A program made the position numbers and the translations under genes. A stretch of DNA of 9,009 bases from positions 1-9,009 of the forward strand of contig JAQBYL010000148.1 of NCBI GenBank assembly GCA_027622495.1, given 5' to 3'. Positions within the stretch are counted from its first letter, which is position 1; each line of letters opens with the position of its first letter. The DNA comes from Pseudomonadota bacterium (GTDB lineage: Bacteria > Pseudomonadota > Gammaproteobacteria > Pseudomonadales > Azotimanducaceae). The notes below the pieces were generated by a model. That model was not told the origin of the DNA, made no database searches, and saw only the letters and a list, made by a program, of their open reading frames with translations. This document shows positions 1-5,981 of this stretch, in pieces.

Positions 1-501
1 GCCATCGGAGTGCGTCGCCGCATAGATCAGAGACAGCACCCCACCCATGCAATAACCGATGATCGACAGATCCTCTTCACCGCTGTCTTCGCGCACCTTG
101 GCAACACAGGTCGGCAGAAAATCCTGGGTGTAATCAGCCAGCGTGAGACCACGCTCGGCAAAAGTCGGTGCTTCCCAATCGACCACATACACATCGAACC
201 CCTGCTTCAGCATGTACTCAATCATGCTCTGACCCGGTGCGAGGTCGAATATAAAGGCCTTGTTGGTGGTAGCCATCACCAACAGAACCGGCACGCGATA
301 CACTTCATCGGATTGTGGCTCGTAGTGATACAGGCGCAGTGTCCCACGCGAATACAGCAATTCCTTTGGCGAAAGACCGACGGGGTGCGGAGCCGCATTG
401 GCCATTTCCAGAGTTCGCTGACCACGTGCGATGGTTTGTTGCACAAATTTCTGAATTCCGCTCAGAATTTCCTGATCTGATACGTCATCTGTTTCACTCA
501 T
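1..501 (-). CDS. phaC: PHA synthase PhaC, class III/IV type (partial, C-terminal part outside window)
   Basis: This enzyme polymerises (R)-3-hydroxyacyl-CoA into polyhydroxyalkanoate at the surface of storage granules in the cytoplasm. I translated the minus strand by hand: 167 residues are visible and the frame is open to the window edge. The PhaC lipase-like box G-Y-C-M-G-G lies at residues 149-154, so Cys151 is the predicted nucleophile, near the position expected for class III enzymes (about 149 in the Allochromatium protein). The N-terminal part also fits the family, with RGTLRLYHY, PVLLVMATTNKAFIFDL and FDVYVVDWEAP. The His and Asp of the triad should lie past the left edge. The start ATG overlaps the phaE stop as ATGA, which points to translational coupling; AAAGG and GGAG sequences lie 4-10 bases upstream. 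The short N-terminus and the adjacent small subunit argue for class III/IV rather than the longer class I/II enzymes. Confidence 0.93.
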   Translation of the reverse strand, partial: MSETDDVSDQEILSGIQKFVQQTIARGQRTLEMANAAPHPVGLSPKELLYSRGTLRLYHYEPQSDEVYRVPVLLVMATTNKAFIFDLAPGQSMIEYMLKQGFDVYVVDWEAPTFAERGLTLADYTQDFLPTCVAKVREDSGEEDLSIIGYCMGGVLSLIYAATHSDG

Positions 502-881
502 GATGCCTTTGCTCCGCTTTCTGCGTCTGCCTGAACCGGGGGTTGTTTGGTTCGGGGTGGACGTTTGCGTTCGTGGTTTGCGCTACCAGATACACCCAAT
601 TTTTCTTCAATACGTTCCATGCGTCGATCCATCTGCCTGACCAGTTCGGTCAGTTGCAGCACGTCTTCGCGGCTCGGGATGTTCATCGCTGCCAGCTGCG
701 TCGTCATGGTCTGGGCAAACATGCGTTGAAACCCCAACTGGGTTTTCTGCATGTTGTTCATCGCCTGACTGTACGCTTCTGTCCCCATCACCTGGTTAGC
801 AAAGCTCTCGAAGTTACGCTCCCATTGAGTCACCATTTCGCTGAAACTCTGAGCTGTCGAATCCGGTTTATCTGTTGCCAT
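498..881 (-). CDS. phaE: Short PhaE/PhaR-like PHA synthase subunit
   Basis: Predicted accessory subunit of the PHA synthase encoded just downstream. The 127-residue protein has no signal peptide. Residues 12-60 are helical and rich in Gln and Met. The stretch MNIPSREDVLQL at 66-77 resembles the conserved C-terminal PhaE motif, and it runs into a probable coiled coil (about 72-95, TELVRQMDRRMERIEEKL). The tail from about 100 onward is basic, Pro-rich and disordered-looking. Classical PhaE is around 350 residues and Bacillus PhaR around 200, so this is unusually short and looks like a C-terminal PhaE core alone. The start ATG has AAGGA six bases upstream (888-892). The gene lies 12 bases after the acyltransferase and overlaps phaC by 4 bases, which supports the assignment. 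A phasin-like granule protein is the main alternative. Confidence 0.75.
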   Translation of the reverse strand: MATDKPDSTAQSFSEMVTQWERNFESFANQVMGTEAYSQAMNNMQKTQLGFQRMFAQTMTTQLAAMNIPSREDVLQLTELVRQMDRRMERIEEKLGVSGSANHERKRPPRTKQPPVQADAESGAKAS

Positions 882-893
882 TTTCCATCCTTT

Positions 894-2333
894 TCAATCT
901 TGTGTTGGCTGGGCCAACGCCCTGATCTCAGTAAAAGCTTCCGCCACACAGGCGGCAAATCTATCTACATCTGGCACCAGGCGCGGATCACAGGTAAAAC
1001 CGAAAGTGAATGCACCGGCGTAACTCCCAACGGTGACCCCAAGACCCAGGTTGCCACTCAACATCAGGGTGCCGATCACCGAGCGCACTTTGTGCCCGGC
1101 CACATACTGGGTCCAGGTTGGACCAGGGACGTTGGTGCAGGTGAAGTTAAACCCGTACTGCTGTGGTCTGGGCCCGGCAGTCCTTGGTGGTATCGGTAAG
1201 GGTGCCCGTGCGGCTGCCGCAGTCGGATCCCACGGCGTCCCCACACCAAGCACCTGCGACATGCCGATTGGAGGCACGTACGGCTGCAGGTCCTGCAACT
1301 GATTCATCACCTCCGGCTCCTTGTGACCTTTGATCTCATCGAGTTCGGCTCGCACAGCGCTGTAACGTTCCTGCATCGTCATAGGTTGCGCAGACACCAG
1401 CGGAAACATAGCCGAAACGTGGTTCCCGGTCATGTCGAGCGGATCACTGCCCGCACCGCGCACATCCACCGGGCACATCACACGCAATGTCTGATTGTCG
1501 ACGATTTCACCGGCAGCCTTAAGGTAACGGGCAGCCCCTTCCGAGACAACTGACACGACGATGTCATTGATGGTGCCGCCGAGCGCTTTACGAATGGGCC
1601 GAAAATCGTCCACCTCATAGCGCAGGATTGCGACCTCGCGTTTAGGTCCGACCAGACTCGCATTCCACGGCGCAACCATCACCGGTTTCGTCATCCGTTC
1701 GATCAGCGAGGCTGCTTGACTGGTCAGATCAGCAATCCGGGGTGCCTGCTGCATCATGCGTTGAGCCTCGGCGACACCTTGTTGGGCATTTTCTGCCACC
1801 GCCTCCTGCCACAGTCGAAACGAAGCAGGCACCGGCTCCGGCCGCCCGGCTGGCGGGGGTTCCGGAGCAGCTGCATCCGGTGTCGGGTCGGTGAGGACCG
1901 TGGACATGGCAACCGCTGTCGCTCCATCGACAAAACTGTGATGCAACAGCTGCACCAGCAGTGTTTTATCCTCAACGTTTTCCAGAACATAGGTGAGCCA
2001 CAGCGGCCGCGATCGATCGAGCAGCGGTTCACCAAGCTCAAGGGCCAGCTCTGTGGCCCGTTTGACGTCGGTATTCGGTGCCACCTTATGCCGCCTGATA
2101 TGGTTCGCCAGATCGAACTCCGGGTCATCCACCCATTTCGGGTGAGCCAGATTAAATGGCACAAATGCCAGTTTCTGCCGCAGGCGCGGCACAAGATGAA
2201 TGCGCGCTGCATAGTACTCGCGGACCTCTTCCGTGGTCACTGCGCCCTCAAGCACGCTGACCACGACCCCATGCATGGGCCCGCTGGCGGTTTCCGTATA
2301 TAAAAAAGATGCATCATGTGCCGACAAGCGCAT
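894..2333 (-). CDS. Wax ester synthase/diacylglycerol acyltransferase (WS/DGAT family)
   Basis: Predicted acyl-CoA-dependent O-acyltransferase making wax esters and/or triacylglycerol, associated with the inner face of the membrane or lipid bodies. With the start at 2333 the product is 479 residues, normal for the family. It begins MRLSAHDASFLYTE, the usual WS/DGAT opening. The catalytic HHxxxDG motif is HHSFVDG at 131-137. An ND motif (N256-D257, GTINDIVVSVV) follows, then PVDVR at 288-292 and FNFTCTNVPGP at 395-405, both typical of the C-terminal half. The frame stays open to an ATG at 2474, but those 47 extra residues look non-homologous and are encoded by an AT-rich tract and a tandem repeat, so I reject that start. 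A run of seven G lies just upstream of ATG 2333 as a weak ribosome site. It is the first gene of an operon with phaE and phaC. Preference for alcohol or diacylglycerol cannot be read from the sequence. Confidence 0.92.
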   Translation of the reverse strand: MRLSAHDASFLYTETASGPMHGVVVSVLEGAVTTEEVREYYAARIHLVPRLRQKLAFVPFNLAHPKWVDDPEFDLANHIRRHKVAPNTDVKRATELALELGEPLLDRSRPLWLTYVLENVEDKTLLVQLLHHSFVDGATAVAMSTVLTDPTPDAAAPEPPPAGRPEPVPASFRLWQEAVAENAQQGVAEAQRMMQQAPRIADLTSQAASLIERMTKPVMVAPWNASLVGPKREVAILRYEVDDFRPIRKALGGTINDIVVSVVSEGAARYLKAAGEIVDNQTLRVMCPVDVRGAGSDPLDMTGNHVSAMFPLVSAQPMTMQERYSAVRAELDEIKGHKEPEVMNQLQDLQPYVPPIGMSQVLGVGTPWDPTAAAARAPLPIPPRTAGPRPQQYGFNFTCTNVPGPTWTQYVAGHKVRSVIGTLMLSGNLGLGVTVGSYAGAFTFGFTCDPRLVPDVDRFAACVAEAFTEIRALAQPTQD

Positions 2334-2481
2334 TTGACCCCCCCAAGGTACGCAGTGATACAATACGTGTGGTATATAGTATATAAGTATACAATATAAC
2401 CCCGACAGGGCACTGCTGTTGCTGACCCAACTGCTGACCCAACTGCTGACAAGGCACCGGGAATTAAATAACAATGATTAG
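2334..2481. promoter_or_regulatory. Divergent promoter region between storage and PQQ-dehydrogenase operons
   Basis: This 148-base gap separates two divergent operons. It holds an AT-rich island (about 2358-2400, with repeated TATA/GTATAC steps) in otherwise GC-rich DNA. On the minus strand TATACT matches a -10 box at 2378-2383 and at 2386-2391, 45-58 bases upstream of ATG 2333, but I see no convincing -35 at the right distance. On the plus strand TTGACC (2334-2339) and TACAAT (2359-2364) each match five of six consensus bases, but with a long 19-base spacer. The island also forms an imperfect dyad (GGTATAT near 2371, ATATAACC near 2395). The location strongly implies promoter function; the individual boxes are tentative. 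Confidence 0.5.
2421..2450. repeat. 12-bp direct tandem repeat (2.5 copies)
   Basis: The unit GCTGACCCAACT occurs at 2421-2432 and 2433-2444, followed by a half copy GCTGAC at 2445-2450; all copies are identical. It sits 31-61 bases upstream of the PQQ-dehydrogenase start, inside the divergent promoter region. A regulator binding stacked half-sites is possible, and so is simple replication slippage. Confidence 0.85.
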
Positions 2482-4596
2482 ATGAAAAAATCAGCTTTTA
2501 CAAAAAAAACTGCCGTGCTCACCACCAGGCACACTCTCCTCGCCCTCTGGCTTGCCGCGCTGGCAACCTCCGGTTGGTCCGCCGAACCGGTCACCGATCC
2601 TGCTTCAGAGTGGCGGGTCTATGGCTCTGACAAAGCCGGTACCAAGTATTCGGCGCTCACCCAGATCGACCGGTCCAACTTCGGCGAACTCAAACTCGCC
2701 TGGCGGTGGAAATCAGTAGACGGCTTCTTGAGCAAAACCACCGCTGATGGTGGCGAGTGGTGGTCCAATCGCGATGCCGTGGTGGAACGACTTGAAACCG
2801 AGTCGCCGGGTCTGTACCGCACGCAGAATTCGCCCAATTACTCCAACTTTCAGGCAACGCCGCTGATGATTGGCGGAGTGCTGTATTTCAACACCCCGCT
2901 TTCCCAAGGGGTCGCAGTAGATGCGCTCACCGGCGAGACCCTGTGGGTGTATAACCCCAAAAGCTACGAAGAAGGCACTACGGCGATGACCGTCACCTGG
3001 CGCCAGCGCGGGGTTGCCTACTGGCGTGACCCGGAAGTTGCAGAAGGTGCGGCGCCGGATGAAAGGATCTACTGGGGCACCGGCAGCGGCGACATGATCT
3101 GTGTGGAAGCCCGCAGTGGTCATCCGTGTGCCGGGTTCGGCAACAAGGGCCGGATCGATCTGACCCAGGGTCTGCCGCGCGCCGAACGTGCCGATCGCGA
3201 CTATCTGAATGCCCTGCTCTACTCGGTGCAATCACCCCCCATCGTTGTGCGTGACGTTTTGATACACGGCTCCTCAATCGCCGACCGACGTATCAATAAA
3301 GAAGCAGTACCGGGTTGGGTTCGAGCGTGGGATGTTCGAACCGGTGAGCACCGCTGGGATTTTCACACGGTGCCGCTGGAAAACGAGGAAGGCGTCGAAA
3401 CCTGGGGCGGTGACTCATGGAGATACTCCGGGAATGCCAACGTGTGGTCCTACATGAGTGCCGATGAAGAGTTAGGCCATGTGTATCTGCCCACCGGCAC
3501 CCCGACCAACGATTACTATGGGGGGCACCGACCCGGCGACAACCTGTTTGCCGAGAGCATTGTCTCGGTGGATGTACAGACCGGTAAAAAAGTCTGGCAC
3601 TTTCAGGCAGTTCATCACGGCCTGTGGGACTACGACTTTCCGACCGGTGCAAATCTGCTGGACATCACCGTCGACGGAAAACCCATCAAGGCACTGGCCC
3701 AGGTCAGCAAGCAGGGGTTCATCTACACCTTCGACCGGGTGACCGGCAAACCGGTCTGGCCCATCGAAGAACGGGCCGTTGCGACCGACACCAATATACC
3801 TGGCGAAACGCCCGCGGCGACACAACCGTTCCCGACCCGACCGGCGGCCTTCGAGAACCAGGGTGTAGTTGAAGACGATCTGGCCGACTTCACACCGGAA
3901 ATCCGTGCGCTTGCGCTCGAGGCAGTCAAGGGTTACCGACTCGGACCGCTGTACACACCGCAGATGATTGCCGACGGCACTTCTAAGGGGTTGTTGTTCA
4001 GGCCCACCGGGAGCGGTGGGGCAAACTGGTCTGGCGCTGCCGTCGATCCGGAAACCGGCATCCTTTACGTCCCTTCGCAGAACGGCGCAGGGGTGATTAC
4101 CTTTTACGAACCGGATGGGGGAACGCTCGACTACACGCACGGTGCACCGGAAAAAGTGCGCCTGGCGCAGGACGTCGGTTCTGGAGGACCCACCATGCCG
4201 GGCGGTCTGCCGCTGCTCAAACCACCCTATTCACGCATGACCGCCATCGATATGAACACCGGCGAACATCTGTGGATGACCCCGCTCGGTAACGGCGACC
4301 GGATCCGCCGCCACCGCAAGTTGCGCCATCTGAATCTGCCTCCGCTGGGCGGTGACGGACGCGGCAACCCGCTTCTGACCAAGACCCTGCTCATCACGGC
4401 GCTGTCGGCGGGTGGCACCGATGACGGTGCCCGGCTGGTCGCCTATGACAAAGCCACGGGCAAGGAACTCGGGTCGGTGGATCTGCCCCGCGGCGCCATC
4501 GGCACCCCCATGACCTACATGGTGAATGGCAAACAGTATATTGCCCTGACCATTGGCGGCACGCCGCCGGAACTGGTGGCCTATGCATTGCCATAG
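2482..4596 (+). CDS. Periplasmic PQQ-dependent dehydrogenase, membrane glucose/quinate dehydrogenase-like
   Basis: Predicted quinoprotein that oxidises an alcohol, sugar or polyol in the periplasm using PQQ. The 704-residue protein starts with a Sec signal (basic MKKSAFTKK, hydrophobic core about 18-30, cleavage near 31-34), then beta-propeller repeats beginning EWRVYGSDKAGTKYSALTQI. Features of the mGDH/quinate branch are PCAGFGNKGRIDL (215-227), PTNDYYGG (341-348) with D344 as likely catalytic base, HHGLWDYDFP (378-387), and K410 in VSKQGFIYTFDR as a likely PQQ contact. It lacks the five N-terminal membrane helices of mGDH, the vicinal Cys-Cys of methanol dehydrogenases, a fused haem domain, and a DxD lanthanide signature (Tyr346 two after D344). 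A separate cytochrome c follows after 12 bases as probable electron acceptor. No clear Shine-Dalgarno precedes ATG 2482, but the signal peptide supports this start. The substrate is unknown. Confidence 0.9.
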   Translation: MKKSAFTKKTAVLTTRHTLLALWLAALATSGWSAEPVTDPASEWRVYGSDKAGTKYSALTQIDRSNFGELKLAWRWKSVDGFLSKTTADGGEWWSNRDAVVERLETESPGLYRTQNSPNYSNFQATPLMIGGVLYFNTPLSQGVAVDALTGETLWVYNPKSYEEGTTAMTVTWRQRGVAYWRDPEVAEGAAPDERIYWGTGSGDMICVEARSGHPCAGFGNKGRIDLTQGLPRAERADRDYLNALLYSVQSPPIVVRDVLIHGSSIADRRINKEAVPGWVRAWDVRTGEHRWDFHTVPLENEEGVETWGGDSWRYSGNANVWSYMSADEELGHVYLPTGTPTNDYYGGHRPGDNLFAESIVSVDVQTGKKVWHFQAVHHGLWDYDFPTGANLLDITVDGKPIKALAQVSKQGFIYTFDRVTGKPVWPIEERAVATDTNIPGETPAATQPFPTRPAAFENQGVVEDDLADFTPEIRALALEAVKGYRLGPLYTPQMIADGTSKGLLFRPTGSGGANWSGAAVDPETGILYVPSQNGAGVITFYEPDGGTLDYTHGAPEKVRLAQDVGSGGPTMPGGLPLLKPPYSRMTAIDMNTGEHLWMTPLGNGDRIRRHRKLRHLNLPPLGGDGRGNPLLTKTLLITALSAGGTDDGARLVAYDKATGKELGSVDLPRGAIGTPMTYMVNGKQYIALTIGGTPPELVAYALP

Positions 4597-4600
4597 GGGG
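4595..4600 (+). promoter_or_regulatory. Ribosome binding site for cytochrome c gene
   Basis: AGGGGG overlaps the stop codon of the dehydrogenase gene and lies eight bases before ATG 4609. It favours that ATG over the in-frame GTG at 4600, which would itself lie inside the site. Confidence 0.6.
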
Positions 4601-4608
4601 TGATCGGC

Positions 4609-5067
4609 ATGCAGCATCGCCAGAGTCTGAACACCTGTCGCGCTGTGCTCGCGCTCACCTGCTGGGCACTTTCACCGACCATGGGCCTTGCGCAGGAAGC
4701 GTCGGTCTGGGACGGCGTTTATACGAAAGTACAGGCCGAAAGTGGCAAACGGCTCTTCACAACCCACTGCATCGCCTGCCACTCCGATGAACCCGGCGGT
4801 GTTTCGGGCCACGGACCCGCGCCGTCGGTCATAGGCAAAGACTTCAACTTCCGCTGGGTCGATACCTCAATCGCAGACCTGTTCGATGTGATCAGACAGA
4901 CCATGCCACAGGCGGCGCCCAACAGCCTGAGTTCGCAGGAGTACGCCGACATCACCGCCTATCTGCTGCAGATCAATGCTTTTCCCACCGGATCAGCGCT
5001 TCTGGACCCGTCAGATCGCGAGCGCATGCTGCAAACCTATATCGATGCAACTCCGCCGAAGGGCTGA
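4609..5067 (+). CDS. Single-haem periplasmic cytochrome c
   Basis: Predicted class I c-type cytochrome that accepts electrons from the PQQ dehydrogenase and passes them to the respiratory chain. The 152-residue precursor has a Sec signal (hydrophobic about 11-24) with likely cleavage at GLA28/Q29. The haem-binding CxxCH motif is CIACH at 54-58 (C54, C57, H58). Met99 in RQTMPQAAP is the probable sixth ligand. The helix EYADITAYLLQIN (about 111-123) is typical of the C-terminal class I helix. There is only one haem site and no membrane anchor after the signal, so it should be soluble. It starts 12 bases after the dehydrogenase stop, in the usual arrangement for a dedicated electron acceptor. 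The alternative GTG start at 4600 adds three residues. Confidence 0.92.
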   Translation: MQHRQSLNTCRAVLALTCWALSPTMGLAQEASVWDGVYTKVQAESGKRLFTTHCIACHSDEPGGVSGHGPAPSVIGKDFNFRWVDTSIADLFDVIRQTMPQAAPNSLSSQEYADITAYLLQINAFPTGSALLDPSDRERMLQTYIDATPPKG

Positions 5068-5101
5068 AACATGAATATTGCTTCAAACTTGCACGCAGGC
5101 T

Positions 5102-5126
5102 GTGTCTCACGCTTAAATCGAGACAC
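5102..5126. promoter_or_regulatory. Inverted repeat GTGTCTC-N11-GAGACAC
   Basis: A perfect 7-base inverted repeat (5102-5108 and 5120-5126) with an 11-base spacer lies in the 70-base gap between the cytochrome and lipoprotein genes, 11 bases before ATG 5138. No T-run follows, so an intrinsic terminator is unlikely. It could be a regulator operator or an mRNA hairpin modulating downstream expression. Confidence 0.4.
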
Positions 5127-5137
5127 CCCTGTTCCCG

Positions 5138-5977
5138 ATGGAGATTAAGCTGGTGCGGCGCATGCGAAACCGAATAGTTAAAGCCATTGTTGTGGTTCTG
5201 GTAATGGCGTCAGCCGGTTGCACCACACCGGAAAAAACCCAGATTGTTGAAGATCCATTGCCCCGCGCCTTTGATGGCAAGCCCGACCTCAATGGCATCT
5301 GGCAGACCATCGGCACAGCAAACTGGAATCTGCAAGATCACAGCGCCGCCGCTGGTCCACCGGAACTGGGCGCATTCGGCGCAACCCCGCCCGGTAAGGG
5401 CGTGGTTGTAAACGGCGAAATTCCCTATCAGGAATGGGCTGTTGAGCAACGAGCTCAGAATTTCACCTCCCGCTTCCGCGAAGACCCCGAGGCCAAGTGC
5501 TATCTGCCCGGCGTACCGCGGGCGACCTACCTGCCGCATCCCTTTCAGATACTCCAGGGTGGCCCGAAGATCATGATCGTTTATGGTTTCGCTGAAGCGA
5601 ACCGCACCATTCATATGGACAAGGCAAGCCCCGAACCGGCACCGATCGACAGCTGGATGGGCCGCTCTCACGGCCATTGGGACGGCGATACCCTGGTTGT
5701 GGACGCGGCTGGATTCAACGGCCAGTCGTGGCTCGATCGAGCCGGGAATTTCGCCAGCGACACGCTGGTTGTGGAAGAGCGCTACACCCTGCTCGATCGC
5801 AATTCAATGCGTTACGAGGCAACCCTCGCCGATCCGAGCGTGTACACCCGGCCCTGGAAGATCAGCATGCCACTGTACCGCCGCCTTGAAGCAGATGCTG
5901 AGGTGCTGGAATACAAGTGTGTAGAGTTCACAGAAGAGTTGCTGTACGGGCATTTACGCAGACAAACTGGAGGCTAG
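5138..5977 (+). CDS. Predicted lipoprotein with GHWDGDTLVV-motif domain, function unknown
   Basis: I recognise this as a conserved uncharacterised envelope-protein type but know no assigned reaction. The 279-residue product has a basic start, a hydrophobic segment (about 14-26) and a possible lipobox SAGC with Cys28; Ser at -3 is tolerated but not ideal. The domain opens with FDGKPDLNGIW (45-55). CYLPGVPRATYLPHPFQILQ (121-140) follows, then SHGHWDGDTLVVDAAGFNG (177-195) and a C-terminal beta-rich region ending LEYKCVEF (257-264). The same order of blocks recurs in the C-terminal half of the next gene's product, so the two are paralogues. His178, His180, Asp182 and Asp184 are attractive ligand or catalytic candidates, which is inference. 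The start is uncertain: neither ATG 5138 nor ATG 5162 has a good ribosome site. The next gene starts four bases after its stop. Confidence 0.82.
   Translation: MEIKLVRRMRNRIVKAIVVVLVMASAGCTTPEKTQIVEDPLPRAFDGKPDLNGIWQTIGTANWNLQDHSAAAGPPELGAFGATPPGKGVVVNGEIPYQEWAVEQRAQNFTSRFREDPEAKCYLPGVPRATYLPHPFQILQGGPKIMIVYGFAEANRTIHMDKASPEPAPIDSWMGRSHGHWDGDTLVVDAAGFNGQSWLDRAGNFASDTLVVEERYTLLDRNSMRYEATLADPSVYTRPWKISMPLYRRLEADAEVLEYKCVEFTEELLYGHLRRQTGG
5967..5973 (+). promoter_or_regulatory. Ribosome binding site for VOC fusion gene
   Basis: CTGGAGG lies eight bases before ATG 5982 and within the end of the preceding coding region. It is a strong Shine-Dalgarno that fixes the start of the fusion gene and implies coupled translation. 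Confidence 0.65.
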
Positions 5978-5981
5978 GCAT

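Noticed and set aside
10..480. 156-codon plus-strand open frame at the left edge
   Set aside because: The minus strand here reads as PhaC with its GYCMGG active-site box; the plus-strand product resembles nothing.
543..1199. 218-codon plus-strand open frame
   Set aside because: It lies opposite the confidently assigned PhaE-like and WS/DGAT genes, has low-complexity His/Arg-rich composition and no recognisable domain; it is an antisense shadow.
2421..2450. Possible CRISPR-like array
   Set aside because: The 12-bp units are directly adjacent with no spacers and only 2.5 copies, so it is a simple tandem repeat.
2334..2474. 47-residue N-terminal extension of the WS/DGAT frame up to an ATG at 2474
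   Set aside because: The extension is encoded by the AT-rich island and the 12-bp tandem repeat, has no family resemblance, and the usual WS/DGAT start sequence begins exactly at ATG 2333.
3472..4140. 222-codon minus-strand open frame within the dehydrogenase gene
   Set aside because: It is the complement of PQQ-dehydrogenase core motifs; long reverse frames are common in GC-rich genes and this product is unrecognisable.
2482..4596. Lanthanide-dependent methanol dehydrogenase (XoxF-like) assignment
   Set aside because: Sequence blocks match the glucose/quinate branch, there is no vicinal Cys pair, and the residue two after the likely catalytic Asp344 is Tyr rather than Asp.
5102..5126. Intrinsic terminator after the cytochrome c gene
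   Set aside because: The stem is only 7 bp with an 11-base loop and is followed by CCCTGTTCCC rather than a T-run.
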